This document shows positions 18,301-25,170 of a stretch of DNA of 64,000 bases, piece by piece (positions within the stretch are counted from its first letter, which is position 1; the number at the start of each line of letters is the position of its first letter). The DNA is from Cryomorphaceae bacterium. Lineage in GTDB: Bacteria; Bacteroidota; Bacteroidia; Flavobacteriales_D; Sanyastnellaceae. The position numbers and the translations under genes were made by a program. The notes under the pieces are model-generated. The model made no database searches. It saw only the letters and a list, made by a program, of their open reading frames with translations, and was not told where the DNA came from. The stretch is taken from contig WGNM01000023.1 in the NCBI GenBank assembly GCA_016124575.1, positions 1-64,000 on the forward strand, written 5' to 3'.

Positions 18301-18423
18301 GGTGGCATTGATAAAGAGATAAGAAGTTAAATTCTTTTCCTTGGTGCCATTCAGCGGGAATGTAACTTGAGAGAAGCTTGCATTTGCGACCAGCAAGATC
18401 ACGAGAGACAAAAATATACGCAT
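15370..18423 (-). CDS. secreted double amidohydrolase (degenerate N-half, intact C-half)
   Basis: A 1017-residue protein with two amidohydrolase modules in tandem. The start at 18423 gives a clear signal peptide (MRIFLSLVILLVANASFSQ); further upstream in-frame codons lie within the promoter and are rejected. The N-half (~30-440) has the fold landmarks (IIDLKGYHIYPSLIDLDSD, NPARLFNAGVP, PAGMIGAADLIGKLGAGMQ) but DLD replaces the HxH metal motif. The C-half (~590-990) keeps the metal ligands: DEHSHIA, a His in TCHSYRQDE, a His in FTHILEG and the Asp in FNSDDAEM. So only one active site is expected. The next gene (14093-15370) is a third, degenerate module. Probably a peptidase- or cyclic-amide-hydrolysing enzyme of the periplasm or surface; substrate unknown. 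Confidence 0.85.
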   Translation of the reverse strand: MRIFLSLVILLVANASFSQVTFPLNGTKEKNLTSYLFINATIHVSADVVIENGQLAVHNDVITEVGKSVKVPANAVIIDLKGYHIYPSLIDLDSDLGMPEIQQKRNERGPQFVSSKKGAYGWNEAIRPEVRATELFVVNEEKNSALKAAGIGTVLTHVHDGIARGTAALVTTNSNQNKALLKGNVASWLSFRKGSSTQDYPGSLMGCIALIRQTYLDGQWYANGGDKEERNLSLEAWNGQRSLPVFFETRDRLDVLRADKIGDEFNEQYIFAGSGDEYMRIDEIKATKGKFIIPLNFPVAQDVADPYLARLVSLSELKHWELAPTNPARLFNAGVPFAFTSKGLKSPGDLMAAVRQAIEAGLPAKEALRALTETPAGMIGAADLIGKLGAGMQGNFLITDGELFEEKTKLYEHWVQGERSVLIDMSIPDLTGKYDVVIDDKNFTMDVEGSPNAIKGSLLILKNRTDSTGTAVTDSLFVPIKLMQDGDLVTGQFGPLNDVFPGIWRFSGNTSGEKWLGAGERQDGTVFAFSCTAIGKKENKKTEDKSADQHFAGDVTYPFIAYGWTEKPEMESVWYKNATIWTCEEDGKIENAQMIVHNGKIVAVGKDLNPANVFGKKVPNLVVFDATGMHISPGIIDEHSHIAISRGVNEWTQTSSAEVCVGDVVDSEDIDIYRQLSGGVTTSHLLHGSANPIGGQSGIIKLRWGLSPEEMRFENAAPFIKFALGENVKQSNSGDNNTIRFPQTRMGVEQVYYDMFIQAREYGAAWDAYTTDVKAKKKNVMAPRRDIEMEVLLQILKKERFVTCHSYRQDEINMLMHVADSMGFRLNTFTHILEGYKVADKMAEHGAGASSFSDWWAYKYEVKDAIPYNGAILWEHGVTTAFNSDDAEMARRLNQEAAKAVKYGGVPEEEALKFVTLNPAILLHIDDKVGSLKAGKDADFVIWNDNPLSIYAVAQKTFVDGRCYFDREADQAMRSTIRAERARIIQKMLSDNSGSKDKPKERMKHHYHCDSQTEEIK

Positions 18424-18441
18424 AGAGTAGAGCATGAAAGA

Positions 18442-18474
18442 CAAATGTAATGTAACGAAATGTGAAAAGAGCAA
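18442..18474 (-). promoter_or_regulatory. promoter of the amidohydrolase pair
   Basis: On the minus strand TTG (18474-18472) and TACATTTG (18449-18442) are 22 bp apart, matching the Bacteroidota TTG/TAnnTTTG promoter. The -7 box ends 18 bp before the chosen ATG. Confidence 0.65.
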
Positions 18475-18501
18475 TCCGGTTGAGATTGAGGTTTGAAACT
18501 G

Positions 18502-18530
18502 TTGAGAGAGAGTGAATGTGCGTATCTTTG
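18502..18530 (+). promoter_or_regulatory. promoter of the Nfu-type gene, abutting the start codon
   Basis: TTG (18502-18504), 18-bp spacer, TATCTTTG (18523-18530). The -7 box ends four bases before the ATG at 18535, so the transcript is probably leaderless or nearly so. Confidence 0.65.
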
Positions 18531-18534
18531 CATA

Positions 18535-19176
18535 ATGACAGCAGAAAAGAAAAAATTCCCCACCTCTGTATATGCAGAGATGACCCCAAACCCATCTGTA
18601 ATGAAGTTTGTTGCCGATCGCGCGTTGATTTTGGGTGGTCAGCAGGTTGAGTTTCAGACAGCTATTCAGGCCAAAGGAGCATCTCCATTGGCAGAGGAGT
18701 TGTTTCACTTTCCGTTTGTTAAAAGTGTATTTATCAGCGGAAATTATGTTTCTGTGTTGAAAGACGACAGTTTGGATTGGGACATGATCGTGATGCAATT
18801 GCGTGAATATATTCGTGATTGGCTGATGGAGAATGAGGTGGCAGTAGCATACATTCCTGAGGGTTTAGACAAGCCAGAGATTAGCGAAGAATCAGGAGTT
18901 GTTGCCACACAACAAGCGGCAATAGAGGTTGATGTTGTCCCTTCTGAGTTTGACGATCAAATTCGTTTTTTGTTGGATGAGTTTGTAAGGCCAGCTGTAG
19001 AGCAAGACGGTGGTGCTATTGACTTTGTAGCGTTTAATGCTGGAAAGGTTTATGTAACAATGCGCGGTGCATGCAGCGGCTGTCCGAGTTCGATGCAGAC
19101 GTTGAAGGGGGGAATTGAGAATTTATTGAAGTCGCATATAGAAGAAGTAGTGGAGGTGGTCGCCAAAGAAGGATGA
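18535..19176 (+). CDS. NifU-like Fe-S cluster scaffold/carrier protein (Nfu type)
   Basis: Carries and delivers Fe-S clusters to target enzymes. The 213-residue protein joins an N-terminal Nfu N domain (VYAEMTPNPSVMKFV... FPFVKSVFISGNYV) to a C-terminal NifU-like domain with the cluster ligands C180 and C183 in GACSGCPSSMQTLKGGIE. This two-domain form is usual in Bacteroidota. The start at 18535 is set by a promoter only four bases upstream and by the family N-terminus. It diverges from the amidohydrolase operon. The Fe-S rich succinate dehydrogenase subunit elsewhere in the window is the kind of client it would serve. Confidence 0.93.
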   Translation: MTAEKKKFPTSVYAEMTPNPSVMKFVADRALILGGQQVEFQTAIQAKGASPLAEELFHFPFVKSVFISGNYVSVLKDDSLDWDMIVMQLREYIRDWLMENEVAVAYIPEGLDKPEISEESGVVATQQAAIEVDVVPSEFDDQIRFLLDEFVRPAVEQDGGAIDFVAFNAGKVYVTMRGACSGCPSSMQTLKGGIENLLKSHIEEVVEVVAKEG

Positions 19177-19192
19177 ACTTTCTTCATTTAGA

Positions 19193-20068
19193 TTATCCGC
19201 AATGGTGCCCTCTAATTCCAAACAAAAGTTCAATTGACTTTCCAAAAATTTTTGGCTCTTTTCGGAGATTAAAACGGAAGGTGAATTCGTCTAAGTACAG
19301 CTGCAAGTAGTATGGCATTACTAGGTGATGAATCCCTTCCAGCTTGCATTTCAAATTGAAAAACATTTTTTCAATCCACATAATATTCCCTAAGCTCATT
19401 TTAATCTTCTTTAAAACAGGATAAAATGCCAAATGTCGATTAGCTGCTACCGATCGATAGCGATATCTATTCTCAACACACTCTTTCTTGACATCTTTTC
19501 CTACCAGGATCTCCTGCGGATGAGCAGTGATTAAGATCTTCCGATCATTGCCAGAAGGCTCCTTTGTTCTTCGATATATCAACGATATATCCCGCTTTGA
19601 ACTTAGGAAAACATCTTTGTCATGACGAATCTCAAATTTTTGCTTCTTCGTTGAGCATTCTTCATTTTTATAAATTGAAAATTGCCTTTGATTCTCTGAA
19701 CTCATTGACTTTCTTAGTCTCTGAAGCATATACCAAACGGTTTCGTACCGCGAATATCCGAGAATGCTTTGAATTGAAATTGCAGATAGAGACTGCTTGG
19801 TTATGGTAATCAGGTATAAAACAAGAAACCAATCTCTCTCTGGCTTGTTGCTGTTCTCCATGCATGTGCCAACCTTCACCGACATCCTGCGACGACAAGA
19901 TCGACATTGCCACATCTTCTTCTTTTCTATCCAGCTATGGGAGTGTTTACCGCAATGACGACAATTTAAACCTTGATTCTCTCTGACTTTCTTAAGGTAC
20001 TGAATAACAGCTTCATTGTCAGGGAAGATTCGGTCAAATTCGACCAAATGATTCGAAACTTTGCACAT
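19193..20068 (-). CDS. IS1595-like transposase, uninterrupted but with decayed active site
   Basis: A 291-residue protein close to full IS1595 transposase length. Its N-terminus holds the family zinc ribbon (C36xxC39, C55xxC58: CRHCGK ... WQCRSC) followed by VKVGTCMENSNKPERDWFLVLYL. Its C-terminus ends like the ISXO2 domain (HHLVMPYYLQLYLDEFTFRF). In between, the catalytic acidic residues of the DDNK set are not recognisable where 'DE.Y.GG' and 'TD...Y' are expected; only the final N...E...K helix (GNIMWIEKMFFNLK) is retained. No stop codon or frameshift breaks the frame. No terminal inverted repeats or target duplication were found. It could be an old insertion or a domesticated DNA-binding protein; it lies next to, and in the same direction as, the LexA-like repressor gene. 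Confidence 0.75.
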   Translation of the reverse strand: MCKVSNHLVEFDRIFPDNEAVIQYLKKVRENQGLNCRHCGKHSHSWIEKKKMWQCRSCRRRMSVKVGTCMENSNKPERDWFLVLYLITITKQSLSAISIQSILGYSRYETVWYMLQRLRKSMSSENQRQFSIYKNEECSTKKQKFEIRHDKDVFLSSKRDISLIYRRTKEPSGNDRKILITAHPQEILVGKDVKKECVENRYRYRSVAANRHLAFYPVLKKIKMSLGNIMWIEKMFFNLKCKLEGIHHLVMPYYLQLYLDEFTFRFNLRKEPKIFGKSIELLFGIRGHHCG

Positions 20069-20193
20069 GGTTTTAGCTTATGTTTTTGTAAACATATAAA
20101 CTCAAACCCTTGTCTCGACAACCATTTTACAGATGTACAGTAAAACTTTGTGGATGCATTTTTGGCCCTGGGCAAAATTGCGGATAATCTGGA

Positions 20194-20928
20194 TTACTTG
20201 CTCCGAAGAATTGAAAGTATCTCCTCCAACTGCCTATACCCCCACCCCCCAGGAAACTCAAACCCAAAATACCCCCGTACCCGCCAAAACTCTTTCACGT
20301 CACCAACCTCTACCTCATAAGGCAAATACTGCGGATTCTCTGATACCAACCTGTAAACGCCTCGTTCCAAATCTCTCTCTACACGCTTGAAAACAACACC
20401 TTCTGTCGTCACTACCACATACAAATTCCCGCCTCCTACATTCCTGTGGTCCGACTCGTATGACCCCAAAACATAACTGCCAGGCAATACGGGCAACATG
20501 CTCTCGCCTTCTACCTGAAACATGCGATAGGTGTAATTACGCGACAATTCTTTAATCGGTAAATCAAAATGTGGTAACGATCCTATATACTCCAAATCCC
20601 CAAATGAGGTGTTGTACCCTGCTACCGCTTTCACTGGCACCAAGGTGATTCGCTCCTCTCCACTCTCGCGATCAACGGAAATCGGCAAGACCTGCAACCC
20701 TGATGCGGTGCGATCCCCGCGCTCAACTAAATTCATTCCAAGAAAATCATCCAAGCTGACGTTGAAATATCCTGCCATGTGCAACAAGGTCGATATCTTA
20801 GGCTCCGATCGACTCTCTTCATAGGCGCCTATCACCGGACGATTCAACCCCAACACTTCTGCCAACTGCGCCTGGGTTAGCTTCTTCTGCGATCTGAGGT
20901 ACTTTAAATTTGATGCGAAATACGACAT
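20194..20928 (-). CDS. LexA-like autocleaving repressor (XRE HTH plus S24 peptidase)
   Basis: A 244-residue transcription factor. Residues 5-62 form an XRE/Cro-type helix-turn-helix (LRSQKKLTQAQLAEVLGLNR). Residues ~95-235 are a S24 LexA-type domain: a candidate cleavage bond A103-G104 (VKAVAGYN), the nucleophile S143 in EGESMLPVLPG, and the general base K181 in VVFKRV. The A-G to Ser and Ser to Lys spacings (39 and 38 residues) are close to those of E. coli LexA (35 and 37). By family knowledge such proteins cleave themselves when stimulated by RecA filaments and release DNA-damage genes. The gene lies 8.5 kb from dinB and 20 kb from SRAP-dnaE, whose promoters share dyads with its own control region (see findings). 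It could instead be a prophage-type repressor, but no phage genes are near. Confidence 0.85.
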   Translation of the reverse strand: MSYFASNLKYLRSQKKLTQAQLAEVLGLNRPVIGAYEESRSEPKISTLLHMAGYFNVSLDDFLGMNLVERGDRTASGLQVLPISVDRESGEERITLVPVKAVAGYNTSFGDLEYIGSLPHFDLPIKELSRNYTYRMFQVEGESMLPVLPGSYVLGSYESDHRNVGGGNLYVVVTTEGVVFKRVERDLERGVYRLVSENPQYLPYEVEVGDVKEFWRVRGYFGFEFPGGWGYRQLEEILSILRSK

Positions 20929-20932
20929 GGCT

Positions 20933-20968
20933 CAAATTTATGGTATTTCCATGAAATTTAGCGCGCTA
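20933..20968 (-). promoter_or_regulatory. control region of the LexA-like repressor gene: -7 box and two dyads
   Basis: On the minus strand TAAATTTG (20940-20933) matches the -7 consensus and ends four bases before the ATG. Overlapping it is an inverted repeat ATGG-N5-CCAT (20940-20952) whose arms extend with AATTT/AAATT. Immediately beyond is the 10-bp palindrome TAGCGCGCTA (20959-20968), followed on the plus strand by TTTT. The palindrome resembles TAGCGTGCTA upstream of dinB and TAGC-N4-GCTA upstream of SRAP. Probably autoregulatory. Confidence 0.55.
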
Positions 20969-21038
20969 TTTTGGTGATGTGTATCAGAGACTTATGACAA
21001 ATCTTTAATTTTTGTTCGTACATTGTTTTCTTTAATCT

Positions 21039-23180
21039 ATGATAATGCGAGCTCTATATCTCTTCGTTTTCGTCTTGTTGCTGTCGACAGTGTCGTCAAA
21101 TGCTCAAATCTTTTGCGGTATGCAAAACTTTTCTCACGATCACGCTGCATGCGCCAATGGTCTGCAAGCATCGGGTATCGATGAGTTTACGTTTGTTGCG
21201 CCGCCAGCAAATTACACGCCGTTCGCTGAGCGAGATGTGGTCATTTCAGTCAATTACTCAGGCTTCCCTACCAATGCCCAATCTGCTTTTCAATATGCTG
21301 TCGATATCTGGGCCTCTACACTTACTTCCAATGTGCCCATCATCATCAACGCAACTTGGGCTAACATCGGGGGGTCAACTCTCGGTTTCGCTAGCGCTGA
21401 AGGTTTCTATAGAAACTTTACAAATGCTCCGCTGTCGAATACGTTCTATCCGTCTGCTTTGGCTAATAAGTTGCGCGGACAAGACCTCAACATTACTTCT
21501 GTCGATATTGCTTGCACGTTCAACTCTTCTTTCAATTGGTATTTCGGAACCGATGGCAATACGCCTAGCGGTCAATACGATTTTGTAACGGTGGTGCTGC
21601 ATGAATTAGGGCATGGCTTGGGATTCCTCGGCAGCGCTAACATGACGGGTTCTACGGGGTTTTTAGGTCTTTCAGGTGACCCTATCGTGTACGATTTGTT
21701 CGTGGAACAATTGAATGGTACCGACTTGACGTCGCTAACGAGTGGGACAACTACGCTGGGTGCTGCTCTTACGTCAAACAATTTGTACTGGAACGGTCCT
21801 GAAGGTATGGCGGAAAATGGTGGTATTCGCCCGCGTATATATGCACCTACCACGTGGTCAGGTGGTTCAAGCTATTCTCACCTCAACGAGGGGACGTACC
21901 CCGCAGGCAATGTGAACTCACTCATGACGCCTTTCATTGGCTCTGCAGAAGCAAACCACAACCCTGGACCTATCGTTTCGGGTATCTTTACAGATATTGG
22001 TTGGACGGTCGGTGGTTGCAATTTGGTGTCGATAACACCTGGAACGCAATCGGCTTGCAACCCAACTACAAATACCTATTCGCAGCAATTAATTCTGGAA
22101 TTCGAAGCCCCGCCTGCAACAGGTCTGTTAAGTGTCAATGGGTCGCTTTTTGTCATCTCCAACAGTCCACAAACGATTTCCCTAAACAACCTTCCTGCAA
22201 ACGGTCTTCCTGTGAATGTTACTGCTTTTTTCTCGGCTGCCTCTGATTGCTCTTTAACAGAAAACAATCTGTTCACCGCGCCAATAGCTTGCTGTTCCGA
22301 TTTTAGAATAACGGGGGTAAACGATGCGCTTAAACAAATCACGATCTCCAATCTCGGTCTCTGCACTCAACCAGTAGGCTCCTTCCAACTTTGCTCGAAT
22401 GGAAGCTGCGCTCTGGTGTCTTCGCTAACTCTCGTGAACGGGGTACTCAATATGCCGCCAGGTACTTCTGTGACGTTGCAATGGAATGCCTGGAACCCAA
22501 CGCTCAACAATGGAAATATGACGTTGGTAAGGTCTGGTGGAAACTCCAACAATAGCAATGATGTGCGTGATTATGTGGCTTGGGGGTCGAGCGGACAACC
22601 CGGTGAATCTATAGCTGCCGCCGCTGGCGTATGGAATGCCGGTACGTTCGTAAGTGGTGTGGCTCCGTATGTGTTCAATGGACTCTCTGGCGATTATGGC
22701 GAAGCTTTCTGGTCAGGATCTACGCCGCCATGCGACATATCTCAAGTTTTCGCAGGATCTCAAAGTCCATGCGAAACTTCCTCAAATCTGTTCTCGCAAG
22801 AGTTGCTGGTGTTCTACTCAAATGCGCCGGGCAGCGGTGGTTTGGTGGTAAACGGACAATCATTTCCCATTGCAGGAAGCCCTCAAGTGGTGACGCTATC
22901 GAACTTGAACTCAACAGGTTTGCCTGTAGACGTAGAAATAAGCTTTAGCGACGATGGATCATGCGCCCTGTCGAGCCCTAGCCTTTTCACTGCGGCAATA
23001 TTTTGCTTCTGCCCAACCGATTTCAATGGCGACGGAACTACCGATGTCCAAGACTTCCTAATCCTGCTCGGTAACTTCAACTGCCAAGGTCAATGTGTCG
23101 CCGATCTAAATAACAATGGCTCAACAGGCACTGAAGATATTCTCATTTTTATGGGTAGCTTCGATAACGATTGTCCTTAA
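21039..23180 (+). CDS. secreted metzincin-like HELGH protein with dockerin-like C-terminal tail
   Basis: A 713-residue exported protein (signal peptide ending SSNAQ). Residues ~40-340 contain a zinc-protease-like core: H188-E-L-G-H192 in VLHELGHGLGFLG and a Met-turn-like segment NSLMTPFIGS followed by FTDIGW. Metzincins need HExxHxxGxxH; here the third ligand position is Gly, so the metal site is altered and activity uncertain. Two similar beta-rich repeats with conserved cysteines follow (around TPGTQSACNPTTNTYSQQL and AGSQSPCETSSNLFSQELL), separated by a lamin-tail-like domain. The last ~55 residues (CPTDFNGDGTTD ... DNDCP) are the four-cysteine dockerin-like tail also found in the HYR adhesin and the beta-helix protein. 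The second in-frame ATG (21045) is an equally possible start. The next gene begins on the base after its stop codon. Confidence 0.8.
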   Translation: MIMRALYLFVFVLLLSTVSSNAQIFCGMQNFSHDHAACANGLQASGIDEFTFVAPPANYTPFAERDVVISVNYSGFPTNAQSAFQYAVDIWASTLTSNVPIIINATWANIGGSTLGFASAEGFYRNFTNAPLSNTFYPSALANKLRGQDLNITSVDIACTFNSSFNWYFGTDGNTPSGQYDFVTVVLHELGHGLGFLGSANMTGSTGFLGLSGDPIVYDLFVEQLNGTDLTSLTSGTTTLGAALTSNNLYWNGPEGMAENGGIRPRIYAPTTWSGGSSYSHLNEGTYPAGNVNSLMTPFIGSAEANHNPGPIVSGIFTDIGWTVGGCNLVSITPGTQSACNPTTNTYSQQLILEFEAPPATGLLSVNGSLFVISNSPQTISLNNLPANGLPVNVTAFFSAASDCSLTENNLFTAPIACCSDFRITGVNDALKQITISNLGLCTQPVGSFQLCSNGSCALVSSLTLVNGVLNMPPGTSVTLQWNAWNPTLNNGNMTLVRSGGNSNNSNDVRDYVAWGSSGQPGESIAAAAGVWNAGTFVSGVAPYVFNGLSGDYGEAFWSGSTPPCDISQVFAGSQSPCETSSNLFSQELLVFYSNAPGSGGLVVNGQSFPIAGSPQVVTLSNLNSTGLPVDVEISFSDDGSCALSSPSLFTAAIFCFCPTDFNGDGTTDVQDFLILLGNFNCQGQCVADLNNNGSTGTEDILIFMGSFDNDCP

Positions 23181-23945
23181 ATGCTGCATTTCTTCCGTCA
23201 AAATGGCGCGGGAACGCCTATCCTCCTGCTGCATGGCTTCATGGAAAACAATGCGATGTGGATGCCGCTGCTGCCCGCTCTCAAAGGCCGCGATGTAATA
23301 GTTCCCGATTTGCCGGGCCACGGTAGCTCGCCATGGGATAACTCTCTGCTGTCTATGCGGTTTGCTGCGAATGAGTTAGTGAAGCTGATGGCTGATCTGA
23401 AGATCGACAATTTTCACGTGGTCGGTCACTCAATGGGCGGATACATTGCAATGGAAATGCTGTCTCAACATCCCGAACGGGTCGCCGATGTAGCGCTGTT
23501 TCAATCAACTTCTAGCAATGATTCAGTTGAGCGCATAACGATGCGAAATCGAGCCATATCAGCCGTTCTAGAAAATAAAAAGCTATACATACGGGGCATG
23601 ATTTCCGCTCTCTTCTCGCCTGGTCGGCGGATGTTGTATGATGCCGATATTGAGAATCTTATCGCTCATGCGGCTGAAATGAAAGCAGAATCCATTGCTT
23701 CCGCTCTAACGGGCATGAGGGATAGAAATAATCATTTAGAAACGGCGAAAAAAAACCGAAATAGGGTGAGCTTGTTCACGGGGGCAGATGATCCTCGGTT
23801 ATCGTTGAACGAGATGCTGCTTGAACATGAATCAATAGGATACAAAATGCTTTTGGTGGCGCCAAAATGCGGACACATGGCACACATCGAAGGACCAATT
23901 TGGGGACAAAGTTTCTTAAAATTGTGGACTAACGATCTATCGTGA
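23181..23945 (+). CDS. alpha/beta-hydrolase family protein
   Basis: A 254-residue cytoplasmic alpha/beta hydrolase. It has the oxyanion-hole motif LLLHGFMEN, the nucleophile elbow GHSMGG, a candidate acid Asp in FTGADDPRL, and the catalytic His in CGHMAHIEGP. The substrate cannot be read from sequence; relatives are called esterases, BioH-like enzymes or haloperoxidase-like hydrolases. Its ATG follows directly on the stop codon of the secreted HELGH gene with no gap, so translation is likely coupled. Its 3' end overlaps a small gene on the other strand by 17 bases. Confidence 0.85.
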   Translation: MLHFFRQNGAGTPILLLHGFMENNAMWMPLLPALKGRDVIVPDLPGHGSSPWDNSLLSMRFAANELVKLMADLKIDNFHVVGHSMGGYIAMEMLSQHPERVADVALFQSTSSNDSVERITMRNRAISAVLENKKLYIRGMISALFSPGRRMLYDADIENLIAHAAEMKAESIASALTGMRDRNNHLETAKKNRNRVSLFTGADDPRLSLNEMLLEHESIGYKMLLVAPKCGHMAHIEGPIWGQSFLKLWTNDLS

Positions 23946-24189
23946 ATCGCTTGCTCCGTATCTGATCTCCGTCGAGGATGAGGAAAACGTAGGCCGACGA
24001 CAATAGGTCGTTGACGGCTATGCGCATCGCTTTTCCTTTGAATTTTCCCGTTTTAATGATGCGCCCATTCAAATCACAAATGTCGTACAATGCCGATCCA
24101 TTCATGGGGCGATAATCAATTTCCAGGTGTGTCTGATCTGCGGTTAGCTGAACAGACAGCTTGTTCAGAAAGCCAAAAAGATCCATCAT
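23929..24189 (-). CDS. free-standing T9SS type A sorting-domain-like small protein
   Basis: An 86-residue reading frame that is nearly all T9SS C-terminal sorting domain: LSVQLTADQTHLEIDYRP, then ALYDICDLNGRIIKTGKF, AMRIAVNDLLSSAYVFLI and the basic end KRFTIDR. This matches the Por_Secre_tail pattern (YDLNGR ... DL.sGiY.v.l ... kkf). No signal peptide precedes it, so as it stands it could not be exported. It is either the residue of a lost cargo gene or a real cytoplasmic small protein. It runs opposite to its neighbours and overlaps the hydrolase gene by 17 bp. Confidence 0.5.
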   Translation of the reverse strand: MMDLFGFLNKLSVQLTADQTHLEIDYRPMNGSALYDICDLNGRIIKTGKFKGKAMRIAVNDLLSSAYVFLILDGDQIRSKRFTIDR

Positions 24190-24279
24190 AATTAGTTAGG
24201 TTTATGGTATGGGTCTCTCTATTACGGTATCATTGTGAAATGGTTTCAAATTCCCAAAACTGCTATCTTGCCAATCTCT

Positions 24280-25059
24280 ATGAATAGGCTCCGAGCACTC
24301 ATTGTTGACGATGAAATGCATGCAAGAGAAAATCTTCGCATGCTCATCGATGAATTCTGCCCTGAAATTAAGGTGGTCGGACAGGCCAGCGGTGTGTCTG
24401 ATGCGCTCGAAAAAATAACGTCCCTCCTCCCTGATGTGGTCTTCCTCGATATCCGCATGCCCAGCGGTGCAGAAGGTTTCGATGTCCTCGAAAAATCTTC
24501 TGAACTCAATTTCCAAGTGGTATTCGTTACGGCTTTCAAAGATTACGCGGTGCGCGCCTTCAACGCCAATGCGGTGCATTATATTCTCAAACCTATCGAT
24601 ATCGATGATCTCATCGCTGCAGCTGATAAGCTGCTTAGCTATCAAAAAACCCTGGTCGAGAATTCGAGCAGTAGGGTCGACTACAATTCAAGTCTGCGAG
24701 AGTTGACTTCCAACATGAGGTCCGACAACTATCCCTCAAAACTTACTCTTTATCACGCGAAGGGTTTTAAAATAGTGAACACCAACGATATCGTTCGCCT
24801 CGAAGCCGATGGTGCCTGTACGCACCTATTTTTCAAAGATGGTAGCAGATACACAGATACCAAAAATCTTAAGGTGTTTGAAGATTTACTCGAGCCGCAA
24901 ACCTTTTGCCGTGTGCACAAATCGTTCATGATCAACCTGCTTGAACTCTCAGAATACACGCACTCCGACGGTGGTGAAGCCATTATGTCTGACGCTTCTC
25001 GTGTGCCCATAGCCCGTGCCCGTCTTGCTGATTTCCTTGCTGCTGTGAAAAGACTTTAA
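24280..25059 (+). CDS. LytTR-family response regulator 1
   Basis: A 259-residue two-component regulator. The receiver domain (1-120) has the acidic pair in LIVDDEMH, the phosphoacceptor Asp in VVFLDIRMPSG, and the conserved Lys in YILKPID. The LytTR DNA-binding domain covers ~150-255 (LEADGACTHLFFKDGSRY, FCRVHKSFMINL). The start at 24280 is chosen because it lies directly before the receiver domain; 15 further in-frame codons upstream are not family-like. It is the first gene of a locus with a second LytTR regulator and one sensor kinase. Confidence 0.92.
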   Translation: MNRLRALIVDDEMHARENLRMLIDEFCPEIKVVGQASGVSDALEKITSLLPDVVFLDIRMPSGAEGFDVLEKSSELNFQVVFVTAFKDYAVRAFNANAVHYILKPIDIDDLIAAADKLLSYQKTLVENSSSRVDYNSSLRELTSNMRSDNYPSKLTLYHAKGFKIVNTNDIVRLEADGACTHLFFKDGSRYTDTKNLKVFEDLLEPQTFCRVHKSFMINLLELSEYTHSDGGEAIMSDASRVPIARARLADFLAAVKRL

Positions 25060-25170
25060 GAAATCCACTGGTGACGCATCCATTGCTGTTTGTTGCCTCA
25101 CTTCTACCGTTCGTTATCTGAGGGTCTAAAAGTCAAATCTATATATTTACCTTCCCTTTAAAACGGCCGC

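Noticed and set aside
18424-18798. Extended N-terminus of the double amidohydrolase
   Set aside because: The extension crosses the divergent promoters and the Nfu-type gene; the signal peptide begins at 18423.
20194-20928. Prophage repressor with a nearby prophage
   Set aside because: No phage structural, integrase or lysis genes are present around it; only a decayed transposase neighbour.
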